This document shows, in pieces, positions 43,732-55,003 of a stretch of 64,000 nt of DNA. The position numbers were made by a program, and so were the translations under genes. The first letter of the stretch is position 1. Each line of letters starts with the position of its first letter. The notes beneath the pieces were generated by a model. The model saw only the letters and a list, made by a program, of their open reading frames with translations, searched no databases and was not told the origin of the DNA. Source of the stretch: Lotus japonicus (taxonomy: Eukaryota; Streptophyta; Magnoliopsida; Fabales; Fabaceae); NCBI RefSeq assembly GCF_012489685.1, contig NC_080042.1, forward strand, positions 1,056,501 to 1,120,500, written 5' to 3'.

Positions 43732-45342
43732 ATGGGGCCGCCGAATGGATTATCAAATGAAAGGAAACAAGATTGGCTTGGTGTTCTTATTAATAACAGC
43801 TTTGGCAATTGTGAAGATCATGAAGATGTTAAGTTTAATGAAAAGAATGTGTTCTGTGTGGACTGTGAAATTAGCTTATGCAGGCACTGTAAGGAAGCCC
43901 ATTCCCTCCATCGAAGGTTCCAGATATACCGATATTGCTATCAAGATGTTGTTCGCCATTCTGATCTGCTCAAGTATTTTGACTGCTCCAACATTCAGGT
44001 TCTCTATCATTTATTATTTCTATTAATTTGATTTAGTGCGTGCTTGGAAGCCCTTCTACAATTTATTTTAATGTCAATCAATATGTCAGTCAATCAACTG
44101 TGAGTAGCTTCTGAGTGTTTGAATTGATTATCAGGAAAGAGAAACGGATACAAATATGCTGTTATTAGTGTTTAAAACTAAGGCAGTTTCTTAATTGTAA
44201 TCTAGTTCATTGCTGCAAATGATTCATATGGTTGATTGTTGATTATTTTGCTCTGATCAGTGATAATCCTTCATGAATGAATGAAACTTCTATGTAGTTT
44301 TAATTGCTGAATTGGAATATTGTGTAGCTCTATTAACAGTTTTGCATTGTTCATAACATGATAGATTACAATATCTAAATTTTTCTAAAAAGGTTTGGAG
44401 CGCGTTTAGATACAGGTTAAAGAGCAGTTATCCGAGCTTATCTACTAAAAAAAGCGTCAGATAAGTTTCAATAAGTGCTCTTTGGTCTGTATCCAAACAG
44501 GTTCTTAGTCAAGATTCCATAAATCCTGTGTCTCTTGTGAGTTCTAACCATTGAGTTGAGTGAACTGTATTACTATTAATTTGCTGATGCTGTCTTCTGT
44601 GAAATGAGTTATGCTTAATTTTCAATTCTTAATGTAATTTCTGAGGAATGTTTTAGTATACTTGAAAGTCATTGCTTAACTGGTATATCTGACTCACCTA
44701 AACTAATCAAGATTAAACCATGATATTGCTTGATCTTTCACCAAGGCTCTGATTTTAATTTTCTTTTTCAAAAACTGAACTGAATTTTCTTCTTACAATG
44801 GTGACATGATTTTGCAGACTTATATATCCAACAATGACAAGATTGTGCACCTCAAACCAAGGCCTTCAATCAAAGACATCAAACTAGGAAAAATATCAAA
44901 ATCTGCTAATCAAGCCAAAGAAGCACAAACATCCACACCTCCTAAGTCTGGTGGTATTTGTAAAGAATGTGGAAAACATTTACAAGATGCGCGCAATCAT
45001 TTCTGCTCCATTAAATGCAAGGTAACAACGCCATGCTTTAATTTAATGTGTTATTTAATGTTTGCTTAGCTCAACTATTTGTGATTTAAAACATGTGCAT
45101 TGTTACTTTGTTAGATCTCAGTGCTTCCAGTGGAACCCCAAAAGCAAGGAATTGCAGAACATTCTATGAATAAAAAGCAGTGTTCACAGAAGATTTCAGA
45201 GGAGCCTTTGAACCAAAATGATAACCAAAATTCAGAGAATGAGTCATCTATCTCTATAGCTGAGCCATATGAATGTGTTGAAATAGTGAACTTCAGAAAG
45301 AGGCCAAGGAAAAGCACCCCTCACATATCTCCTTTGATATGA
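43732..45342 (+). CDS. PLATZ zinc-binding transcription factor
   Basis: PLATZ proteins are plant-specific nuclear regulators that bind A/T-rich DNA or act with RNA polymerase III. Coding exons are 43732-43998, 44818-45021 and 45115-45342. All junctions are GT..AG in phase 0, giving 232 residues, a usual length. The first motif is C27-x2-H30-x11-C42-x2-C45-x4-C50-x2-C53-x3-H57-x2-H60 and the second C137-x2-C140-x11-C152-x3-C156, both complete. Between them stand RYCYQDVVRHSDLLKYFDCS and KIVHLKPRP, diagnostic for the family. The ATG directly follows a TTTTGCAG acceptor. An upstream non-coding exon probably lies around 43190-43263, where ATG|GTTAGC could also supply an extra Met. The C-terminal tail is Asn/Glu-rich and ends with a basic RKRPRKS-like cluster (FRKRPRKST). 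Confidence 0.93.
44396..44515. mobile_element. MITE in the PLATZ intron
   Basis: About 120 bp with inverted ends: GAGCGCGTTTAGATACAG on the left and, on the reverse complement of the right, GAACCTGTTTGGATACAG. The similarity extends about 45 bp. The GTTTGGATAC style recalls PIF/Tourist-type MITEs, but no TAA or TTA duplication was confirmed. It lies between the splice sites of the 43999-44817 intron and leaves them intact. Confidence 0.6.
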
Positions 45343-45938
45343 ATTTTACAACATCTTGAAATTTTTTTCCTTTTTTGATTCTTTTTGTTTTTGCATTTTT
45401 GGAGAATAAGATTTTGCCAATCTCAAAGTAGCTTGTTGAGCTTGTACAGCACAAGTTTGGATAGTTCATGAAAGGTGTACAGGGTGCACTGTGGTTACTC
45501 TTCAATTCCATATTTTTTTCCCAGTTCTTATATTGGAGTGAAAATTGGTATCTCTAATGGTTAAAACTCAAAATGTTGCCTTCTAACAAAAATTTGTCAT
45601 GGTAGTGCAAATTTTGCATCTTTCTGCATGTATGCTTAGTCTTACTTACATATATAATTTGCTTGTCTTACATCCATGGTATTCTTGACAATTTTTTTCA
45701 ATTAGTTGCAATACTTATACTACCTATTTTTCCTTTCCTTCTAGGATTCCCAAAATCTGTCAGATAAGTGAAGGGAACCATTTCTTGGAGAAAAAACTTT
45801 TCCACATACACCACCCAATTTTTGAAAAATACCAAACTACCCTTAGTGGAATATAGAGGATAGGAGGTGACAATGTTGCGACCAGAAATTAATTTCCAGA
45901 AGGTTTTCATCAAATGCAATTCTAGAAATTAACTTCCG
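45343..45938. other. PLATZ 3' flank, no gene
   Basis: T-rich DNA, likely 3' UTR and terminator region in its first 200-300 bp. After about 45870 come short diverged inverted motifs of the form GAAATTAATTTCCGGAA. Confidence 0.45.
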
Positions 45939-45947
45939 GAATATGAA

Positions 45948-46132
45948 GGGTTGTCTAAATGACCCATGATAAAGTTTGGGTTAAATAACCCACCATCCAA
46001 TCACATTGGAGATAAATGAGTTGGAAATAAATTAATAAATAAAATATAGAAATTCCAAGTCACTTATCTCCAATATGATTGGATGGTGGGTTATTTAACC
46101 TAAACTTTATCATGGGTCATCTAGACAACCCC
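45948..46132. mobile_element. Foldback MITE (185 bp) with GAATATGAA duplication
   Basis: Nearly the whole element is an inverted repeat with arms of about 68 bp (GGGTTGTCTAAATGACCC.. and its complement ..GGGTCATCTAGACAACCC) around a loop of about 45 bp. It is flanked by exact 9-bp duplications GAATATGAA at 45939-45947 and 46133-46141, pointing to the Mutator superfamily. The RNA of such a hairpin could feed small-RNA production. Confidence 0.88.
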
Positions 46133-46141
46133 GAATATGAA

Positions 46142-47420
46142 ACATATCTAAAAATTAATTTTTAGGTAGTCATAAATACATTCCGAAAACTAATTTATGG
46201 AATGTATTTATGATTTTCCAGAAATTAATTTTGGAAAGATCTATTTCCTATAATTCCATAAAATATATTTCCTTATTATGAAATTGATTCTGAATATTGA
46301 GAAAACATATTTTTCAGAAATTTAATTTTCAGAATATATGTTTTATCTAATTCCAAAAAGTTATGTCCGAAATTAGAACATAAATTTTCGAAATATCAAA
46401 TGTATTTTGAAAACTAATTTATAGAAATTAAGGAGTAGTGATGAGGATAAGACATTTTAGACAAAAAAAAGGTGATGAGGATAAAAAAGTTATTTCATAG
46501 CAATTGGAGGTTGTATTTAGAAAACAACTTTGCTGCAAAGAGTACTTCATAATTGTATAATGAGTCCTGCTCCCTTCACACCACAATGGGTCCATTAACT
46601 TAAGATCATTAGATTTGGCACCCCACTCATTAGAAATGTCACCCCACTTACGGAAACTCAGTTTCCAAAATATTTCGGAAATAAGGTTTCCGAAGCACTT
46701 TTTCACTCAAAAGTGGGGTGTTACATGTATTTTACACTACAAATCACGAATTAATTTCGGAATCTAAGATTCCGAAATAATTCGGACATTGAAAATCCGA
46801 AAATTAGGGGTGTGAAATCTAATGGTTGGGGTGGCAAATCCAGCTCTCTTAACTTAGTGCCCATATTTCCCTTTGAATGTGGCAGGCACAAAGGATATTG
46901 AACCTCAAAAAAGTTGTGTGAAATGTGAATAGAATGACAAATATTTGGTGTCACCACAACCTATGTGAAAGCCAAATCTAGTGCATGCTGAAGCACATGG
47001 ATCATCAAAATTCTTTTCTGACCCGGCCTCTGGCCTTTATCTCATTTCTCATTAGCAGAACTTTTGCTTTAGTATGTGTCTGCATTTTGGTTAAATTCAA
47101 TATCCATTTAATTGAATTCAAAGTTGATCCATATTGAACTAAACAGTATATAAAATTCTGCTTTTCCATATAATGTGTTGGGGATAGAAGGCATGTTTGT
47201 ATTGGTGCAAACAGAAACACAAACACCCACATAGTTTGTTTGATGAGAACCTTTATACGGTTGTATGTTTCAAATAGTACTAGTTTAATGTAGCTAAATC
47301 TATCCAAAGGCTTGGATGGTGACAGGAAGGCAGTAAAGAATGCATTTATTTTATTTGTAGCTTTATATTTTTTAGAAAAGCCTCATGGACCTATTGATTT
47401 CTAATGCTGTGGTTTGAATT
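46142..47420. repeat. Diverged palindromic TTCCGAAATTAATTTCGGAA-type DNA
   Basis: Up to about 46420, and again around 46670-46800, the sequence is a patchwork of short inverted motifs built on TTCCGAAA and AATTAATTT. At 46605-46830 a foldback-like unit is suggested by TTAGATTTGGCACCCCAC facing GGTGTGAAATCTAATGG. No coding gene was seen. Confidence 0.45.
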
Positions 47421-47424
47421 TGGA

Positions 47425-47545
47425 TTTTACATTTTTTTACAACAAAAGATTGAATTTTATTAACAGAGCATGAAAAAAGCCCTCTAAAAAACAAGCTCCA
47501 ATACAAATAGCCAAATCCATTCCTGGACAAAGAGAGCCCGGAATG
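47425..47545 (-). mobile_element. LINE 3'-end fragment
   Basis: A T-run followed by GATTGAATTTTATTAACAGAG and a short non-coding segment ending CCCGGAATGGG has the layout of a minus-strand, 5'-truncated plant LINE 3' end. No ORF part is included. Confidence 0.5.
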
Positions 47546-47595
47546 GGTAATTCATTTTAAATTGGAATATCTAATTTTAATTTTTTTAATAAATA

Positions 47596-47625
47596 CTAGT
47601 GTTTTTTACCCGCGCGTTGCACGGG
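47596..47625 (-). other. Helitron 3' terminus on the minus strand
   Basis: Read on the minus strand, a hairpin CCCGTGC-AAC-GCGCGGG (one mismatched pair) is followed eight bases later by CACTAG and then T. This is a Helitron 3' end with CTAG. The element body should extend to the right of this point; its 5' TC end was not located. Confidence 0.75.
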
Positions 47626-48419
47626 AAATATGTCTATTGTATTTGATACATCAATTAATACTTTGATTATTAAAAATATATTGAACAACGAATGAAATAT
47701 AAGAGTCAGAATTGATGAGTAAAGTGGACATAAGACCTTCTCTTCTAAGCCCGATTGATACCAACGGGAACTCGTTTCACATTCTTCGTAAATATGAAGA
47801 CGATAACACAAATCATAGATATAAGAAATTACCAACATATTAATCTTAAAAAAAATGAATGTGAGAGGGGATGTTTCTCAACACTACTATTATCTATATA
47901 ATCTTATTTATCTTTCAAAAAAAAAATGAATGTGATAGTAGCACAAATCGGGATTGTGTAAGATAAATCATAAAGTATAACATTATTGTGTTTATTTCAA
48001 CTAAGTAGGGATGACAATGCGTAGGTACTATAGTACCATCCCCATACCCGCGTTTTTAAAAATTACATATACCCGTCCCCATACTTACGTGAGTAGCAAC
48101 TCGAAGCTCTCCGCCTTTAGACAATTCAATGTCTTTACAGGAAGCTATCCATCTTTGCCAAAATCTAAATTTAGGGATGACAATGGGTCTCGAAATCATA
48201 GGGTACCCGCAAAAAAATACCCACTATGGATAGGGGAAAAAACAGCTAAATGAGTATGAGGTTGGGTATAGGTAATTACCCGCAAAAAATAGTTGGTATG
48301 GGTGCGGGTATGGGCACTATAGTACCCAACCGGCCCACACCCGCACATATATGTTATTATTATTATTATTATTATTATTTGGAAATATATTAACAAATTA
48401 ACTTAAGCTATAGCTTTCA
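47626..48419. repeat. Helitron interior with GGATGACAATG repeats and (TTA)n
   Basis: Two copies of a motif beginning TAGGGATGACAATG (about 48006 and 48173) are each followed by TACCCGC-type runs, and they face inverted GGGTACTATAGTGCC-like text. A (TTA)n/(ATT)n microsatellite lies at about 48354-48379. No gene was found. Confidence 0.45.
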
Positions 48420-50700
48420 AACTCACTCTTTTTAAAAAAAGATAGGGATATATTAATTAATACTTTAAAAATAAATAAAAAAATAAATAAAGATAAAATC
48501 AAGAAATAAACCACCTAAATCCTAATCAAATCTAAAATTTAAAAATGTATTTATTTTTACTCTAAAAATAAATTAAGATAAAATCAAGAAATAAACAACC
48601 TAAATCCTAATCAAATCTTAAATTTTAAAATGTACTTTTTTCATGAGAATTAACCTGAGAATGAGACGTGTAATTTTTTTTTTCTTCCAATAAGTGAATA
48701 TTCTGCACCCCAGAAGATTTTCTTTTTCTCAATCCTTTTGCTTTTGATTAAGAAGAGAAAAACAGGAATCCTTGAAGCATATGACGTCTTACAATTAGTT
48801 GAAGAACAAAATCAATTCACGAAGAAGATTGAAACAGAAACCCAAAATGAAGTCTTGAAGAACAAAAAACCCTCCTTCACCAATTTGAAAGGACTGTGGT
48901 GAAAGAATTGTATCTAGTGTATTTGTGAATCTTGGGGTGGAACCCTTGTGAAACAAAAAATCAAAGGCGCATTTCAGTCAAGAGAAACAAAAAATGGTGT
49001 AATGCCCCAATTGTGCACACCCCAACAAATTATCTATATATGTGAGAAAAAAAAATTCTCCCACCCAAAATAATTGTGGTTACTTCACCAATGAACTTAT
49101 AGTAACAATCAATTTAAATTGAATTTAGGGAAATATATAGAGTTTGAGAAAACATGAACCAACCTTAAGAATGGGCTAAACATACTCATGAAGATTGAAT
49201 ATGAGTTCTTCATATGCTTTCATCAATTTGACTGACGTGTGCATCATAAAAAAAAAAAATTGTAAGTTGTGCATCATTCATATACAGTGCAAATAGTATG
49301 CTTATACACAGTGCTCAAACATGATGAATAAAAAGGAGCAAAATTTAAGAAATGAATATAATTTCAGGCTATCCTAAGTTTCGTGAATTTCTATAAATTA
49401 TACCAAAATCTGGTTTAGAATGGTTTCACACGCATGAATCTCTACAAACTATACTAAAATCTGGTTTAAAAAAATACAAAAGCGGAAGGAGAACAATAGA
49501 AAAAACATTACATCAAAATCAAAACATTACGTCTTCAATAATAATTCGTTAAAGGGTCTATGCAAAAATTTGTAAACTTTTGGATCAAAACACACAAAAT
49601 ATGTGAAATTTAAGAATCCAGGATTAAATTACGAACAAAGGATAAACTGAAATGACACAAACCATCAATCACAACATGATAAACTCGACTTCACGTAACA
49701 TCATTTTACGGCATACCTCTGGCCTGATCGCGACATGTGGCAGAGGTAGAAATAGCAGCTATCAAATCTCTGCGTGTCCATGGTAGCTTTATGTACCCTC
49801 AACACCAAATCAACTACCTTTTCTTAGAATTAGCATTAAATAAATAATAAGATAAATTAAGATAAAATCAAGAAATAAACAACATAAATCATAATCAAAT
49901 CTAAACTTTAAAAAAATGTACTAAATAAAGATAGATAAAAACTACCAAAATCTAGCAAATCACAATAAAAACTCATAAAATCCTGAATTAAATAAAAATA
50001 TGAAAGTTCAATAAAAATACCATAAAAATTCATTTATACTCTAAAAATAACTCAAAAATAAAATAAAAAAATTTCATGAAATTAAATTAAATAAATAATA
50101 AATAAAGATAGATAAAAACTATCAAAATCTAGCAAATCACAATAAAAACTCATAAAATCCTGCATTAATTAAAAATCCGAAAATTCAATAAAATTTAATT
50201 ATTATACTCTATCAATAAATGTAAAATAAAATAAAATATTTCCCGCAAGTAAAATTAAATAAATAATAAGATAAAATTAAGAAATAAACAACCTAAATCC
50301 TAATCAAATCTAAAATTTAAAAAAGGTACTAAATAAAGATAGATAAAAACTACCAAATCTAGCAAATCACAATAAAAACTCATAAAATCCTGAATTAATT
50401 AAAAATCCGAAAATTCAAGAAAAATTAATTAATATACTCTAAAAATAAATCTAAAATAAAATAAAATATTTCCTGGAATTAAAATTAAATAAATAATAAG
50501 ATAAATTAAAATAAAATTAAGAAATAAACAACCTAAATCTCAATCAAATCTATTATTAAAAAAGGTACTAAATAAAATAGATAAAAATTAACAAAATCTA
50601 GCAAATCATAATAAAAACTCATATAATCCCGAATTAATAAAAAAAATCGAAAATTCAATAAAAATTAACTAATATATTCTAAAAATAAATTTAAAATAAA
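48420..50700. repeat. Very AT-rich tandem array, period about 230-240 bp
   Basis: The anchor CTAGCAAATCA recurs at 49952, 50129, 50359 and 50598 (spacings 177, 230, 239). Each time it is followed by AATAAAAACTCATA and then a TAAATAAATAATAAGATAAA-like block. A second anchor, AAGAAATAAAC.ACCTAAATC, also occurs near 48500 and 48590, so the array extends left in degenerate form. Between them, 48700-49800 is unique-looking AT-rich DNA. No ORF above background. Confidence 0.7.
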
Positions 50701-51307
50701 TTAAAAGACCAAATCTTATCTTTTAAAATAATATCAATCAATTATTTTAGAATATATAAAATTAAAACATAAATCAATTCAAAATTATATCTTCTAAAAT
50801 AATATCAATTAATTAGTTTAGAATATATAAAATTAAAACATATATCAATTGAAAATTTTACCCTCTAACAAATTGACACGTGGAATAATTTTTATGAGAT
50901 TTAATCTCGTGCTGACATGTCACTAAGAATTAATCTGGTGATGACACGTCACCATGAAAGTTCTTCTTTTCTAATATATATTGATTTTTAAAATTATCTT
51001 ATCAATATAAAATTAATTTAAAATTAATTCATAAATATCTCAATCTATTCAATATTATTTCATGGGAAATTTTAAACATCAATTGATTGAATGTCCATTT
51101 AAAATTATTTAATATTAATAATTTTGATTGATTGAATATCTACTTAAAAAATAATGAAATTTGATTTGATTTATATATCTAAATATGAAAGTTCTTGTGA
51201 CGCCATGGAGGAACATACAACTCCAACAAGACCAAAAAAAAATAGAAGGCGGCGAAATTTTTTATATGTGCATATGAGACTCCTCCAGCAAAATAAGCTA
51301 AGGTTGA
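50701..51307. other. AT-rich stretch with two near-identical segments
   Basis: A segment of about 80 bp with AATAATATCAAT and TTTAGAATATATAAAATTAA is repeated at about 50725 and 50803. Nothing else could be supported. Confidence 0.4.
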
Positions 51308-51962
51308 AGGGGTGTTCGCGGATTGGATTCGATCGGTTTTGAGGAGAAAAATCATCCGATCCGATCTTATCGGTTTTATGATTTTGTCATCCAATGAATG
51401 TTTTACTAAATTCAAATCCGAACCAATCTGATCCAATCTATATCAGTTTGGATTGTTCGGTTTTTGTTTCACTTTTTTATACTTTGAAATTGTGTTGTAT
51501 AAATTTTAAAAATATATAATATATGATAAATACAACGATACATAATTTATAACATTAATATAACATTCATAAATTATAACATAGTCAACATATTTTTAAA
51601 TTATGATTATAATTGTTTACTTTGATGCATGTATATAGTTCAAATAACCACTTGACCTTTTTTTTATTAAAACGTAATTTTATAAATAAGCATGTGTGAT
51701 ATAATCAATATATATACAATAAATATGTACTATGTAAGTGTAAATGGAATGATATATGTATAACTAAAAGTATACATATTTGTGAATGTTCGGTTTGAAT
51801 TGGATTGGTTTTGGAAATCAAATCCGAAATCCGATCCGATCCAATAAATAATTTCGGTTTTTTCAATTTTCAGTCCGTTCGGTTTTCAGTTTAATTGAAT
51901 TTCGGTTTTTTTTGGATCGGTTTGTCGGTTTTGTTTGGACTGGTTCGGTTATGAACACCCCT
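51308..51962. mobile_element. Non-autonomous transposon with AGGGGTGTTC ends (655 bp)
   Basis: The left end AGGGGTGTTCG and the right end GAACACCCCT are inverted copies. Subterminal regions are rich in CGGTTTT and GGATTGGATTCG-type motifs on both sides. The flanks AAGGTTGA and AAGTTGAA are similar but offset by one base, so the duplication is uncertain; hAT is possible. No transposase. Confidence 0.65.
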
Positions 51963-52253
51963 AAGTTGAACTAGTAAGTATTGTCACTATTGTGGTTCGA
52001 CTTTTTTTACAAGAGGAAAACATGGTTGGGCTTTAAATAAAGGTGCGTTATTTTTATTTTTTTGAAAGGAAAGGTGCATTATTAGAATAAGTTACAAATA
52101 TTTCAAGAAAATATTAATTAAATTGATAGAAATTTATTTAGTAAATCAATTGTAAAAATAAAATATAAAAAGCAAAATTTAGTAAACTATGTTATGGAAA
52201 ATCTCAAATATAGCTTAACTAATGAATTTTATTTTGACATTTTATATATATTT

Positions 52254-52850
52254 CAGAGAGAATAGGATAATTTATTTATTCATTATCTAATTACGCTTGT
52301 AATTAGAGTTTAACATTTATTATTAGTCAACCATGTAATTGTATAAATACAGTGTTTCAATAATATTCACGGAATACATTTCCTTCATGGTATCACGAGC
52401 TAGTTCAGATCCTCTCCTTTTTTTGACCTAATTTTTTTAATAATATTCTCTTTTATTTTTCTTCTCATTCCCTTCCAAGAGTTGTCGCCGCTGCACCAGC
52501 CTCCTCAGCAACCGCCGCCGCTCCACTATCAGCCGTCGCGCCCTCCTAAGCGACGCTGCCCCTCCACACGCCTGCCTCCGACTATGTGGTGGCCCAACTC
52601 GCGTTCGTTCCACCCGTCGCACTCTCCTCAGGCCGCATCTTCCTTGGACCCAAACGCCTCCACCAGCAGGTGCACATGGCTCTGTCGCACATCATCTGGC
52701 GTCGCCAGCCCTCGACCTTCCTCTTCCGACCGCGCACTGCCGCTCCATGCCTCTCTCTCTCATCGTTCCTATTTCGCAAGGTCAGATCTGCTTCAGTCCA
52801 GATCCAACTTGCCTGCTAAACATCTTTAAGTGAATAGCACTAGTGACCTA
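52254..52850 (+). mobile_element. Truncated non-autonomous Copia-type element
   Basis: The LTR end, to 52387 (ATATTCACGGAATACATTTC then CTTCA), matches the LTRs at 10022 and 12444. It is followed by the primer site TGGTATCACGAGC at 52388 and the family's CGCCGC-rich interior (52480-52800). The LTR start and the 3' LTR are missing. Confidence 0.7.
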
Positions 52851-53368
52851 GACCACCCTAGTTCGCCCCTGTAACACCCCGATTTCGGTGGCGTCACTTT
52901 AGTAACCAAAAATCAAATAAAGAGGAAAAACGTGAATATTTTTTTCCGATTGTTTTAAAAATAAAAGACTTGTCGAAATAAAGATTCAACCCCAAAAAGT
53001 AAACATAACTAATGTGCAAATATATTTACAGCCCCCGCTGTAAGTAGCAAGCCACGTCACGAGTAACCTCCAGTGACGGGAAAAGTAGCAGAAAGTATCT
53101 GAAAGTAGTGCCCGTGGGCAAATATGTACAAACCGAAGTAAAGGTCAAGTATTCGAAATACAGTCCTCCAAACGAAAGTAAGTCAGCCCAAACGGCCTAG
53201 ACAAGACCACCTAGTCCAATCAACTCTCTGTGATCCCCATAGAGAGAACCACACAAAAAGCTAAAGGTCGGGGACCTACCCTACCCCAAATGAGAACATG
53301 ACGACCAGAGCTATAATGCTACTTCTACTCTATCCACCCCAGAGAAGCGTATCTCAACACTCCTCATC

Positions 53369-54028
53369 CTACACGCTGGCATGGTCATCGTCTGAATCAG
53401 AATCCAGAACGACTAGCTCCCTGTCTGCATCAATCACCTCCCTCGCTACCGACCGGGTCTCAACCCTAGAAACTCTCGTCACTGCATCCACTACGCAAAC
53501 GAACACGTCCTCCTCCGTCAGGTGCACCAATGGCACAACATGATAACCACGGGGAGAAGTCGATGTCCTCAAGCGAAGGGTGGCAGCAGCGACAAGCTCC
53601 TCTGCAGGCATCGCGGGTCCGGAACCCGATCCAGTATCATCACAGTCAGCAACGGTGGGGGAGCTCGATCCCGAAGAAGCCCCTCCCACAGACTCCTCTT
53701 GCGAGGGGTCCTCGTCGTCAGACGACGACGGTGGTGGTGGTACTCTTGTACCAGGTCCGCAGTGCACGCCGGGTGGTAAGTTAAAGCTGATAGAGTAACG
53801 CCTCAGTACTCCCTCCGTCATGTGTCCCAGATGGTCGACGCAGTCCTGCATTATTCTCCCCGAGTAGATAGCTCGGTGGCTAGCGGGGTCAACCAACCAT
53901 GAGCCGGTGATATCCTGATCTATCATCTCGAACCTAGTCCCTCCCGAGGGGTGGACCATCGTGAACCAATTCGCCATTGACATTTGACAATGGGTGTACA
54001 ATCGCCAAAACACAAATAGCTGGTGCAA
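53369..54028 (-). CDS. Conserved repeat-borne ORF of unknown function (219 aa)
   Basis: I do not recognise this family. The N-terminal half (residues 1-95), with WFTMVHPSGGTRFEMID, DPASHRAIYSGRIMQD and YSISFNLPPGVHCGPG, is matched without gaps by the shorter ORF at 40868-41170, with about half the residues identical. Many nucleotide changes between the two fall at synonymous positions, suggesting the protein was under constraint while the copies diverged. The second half is acidic and Ser-rich (SSSDDEDPSQEE), includes HVVPLVHLTEEDVFVCVVDAV and ends in a D/S-rich tail. No signal peptide or membrane segment is evident. The codons before the Met may follow a splice acceptor. It could be an accessory protein of a long-LTR retroelement. 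Confidence 0.5.
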   Translation of the reverse strand: MHQLFVFWRLYTHCQMSMANWFTMVHPSGGTRFEMIDQDITGSWLVDPASHRAIYSGRIMQDCVDHLGHMTEGVLRRYSISFNLPPGVHCGPGTRVPPPPSSSDDEDPSQEESVGGASSGSSSPTVADCDDTGSGSGPAMPAEELVAAATLRLRTSTSPRGYHVVPLVHLTEEDVFVCVVDAVTRVSRVETRSVAREVIDADRELVVLDSDSDDDHASV

Positions 54029-54803
54029 GGGTTAACTCAAGGAATTACATAAATAATACAACCATTAGATAAAGATTACGGGGATAGATACTTAGGTTCA
54101 ATATGCTTATAATAGCATCGTAAGTAGTATATCCTCCAATGAAACATAAATGACAATTACTGACAATTTAACAATTATCAAGTAAGATAACAAATATCAA
54201 TCACATTTGACAATTAGGTCAGCATATATGATGAGATGCAATGACATGCTTAGGACCAAAAATACTCCGGAAGGATGGGCACCATCGAGTCAGTCCTAGC
54301 ACCGGCCTTAGTGGGACCATTTTCGCTCGGGCGTCTCTTATACCAAACAAATGTAGTCTGATCAGCAGTATACCCGCAGGCCTGCCATTTCCGTCTGCTG
54401 CTAAGAATCACCGCAGTGTTCTTATGTGGAAATTCGGGTCTTATGACCATTTTGGAATCCACCGAGGTCCGGCATCCCACCGTGTATAAACCTCAAAATG
54501 TATGAATGATGCAATATGATTAGCCAAACAACGTCTCCGACCTCACTCGTCACGTCGTCACGTGTTCTAGCTAACTTATTGTCTCTAAAAAGAATACCCT
54601 AAGGTTGTGTTTGGATGGGGTGATTTTTGGGGGAATGTAATTCTAGAGGGTATTTTAAATCCTTTAAATTGAAATACCTGGTTTGGATGTCTATTTGTGG
54701 AATTCTGAAAATACTGGTAATTAAAAGAGGTAATTTAATGAAGGGATTATCGGGTAATCAAAATACCCTCAAAATTGGAAGTAATTGGAAAATCCCACAC
54801 TGG

Positions 54804-55003
54804 CTCGTGTCTCTCACTCTCTCGTTCTCGCTCCCAATCTCACTCTCTCTGCAATCTCGCTCTTTCGTTCTCGCTCCCGATCTCAACCTCTCTGCGATCT
54901 CGTTCTCTCGTTCTCGCTCTCCCGATCTCACTCTCTCTGCAAATCCCGATCTCACTCTCTCTGCAATCTTGCTCTCTCGTTCTCGCTCTCCCGATTCATG
55001 GAG
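54804..55003. repeat. CT-rich minisatellite in the Harbinger 5' region
   Basis: Variant units of about 35-40 bp built from TCTCGTTCTCGCTCCC, GATCTCACTCTCTCTGCAA and similar text, about five copies. Open frames on both strands here are compositional. Confidence 0.8.

Noticed and set aside
52437..52829. Pro/Arg/Ser-rich ORFs on both strands
   Set aside because: They lie in the GC-rich interior of a non-autonomous LTR element repeated elsewhere in the window; no conserved domain.
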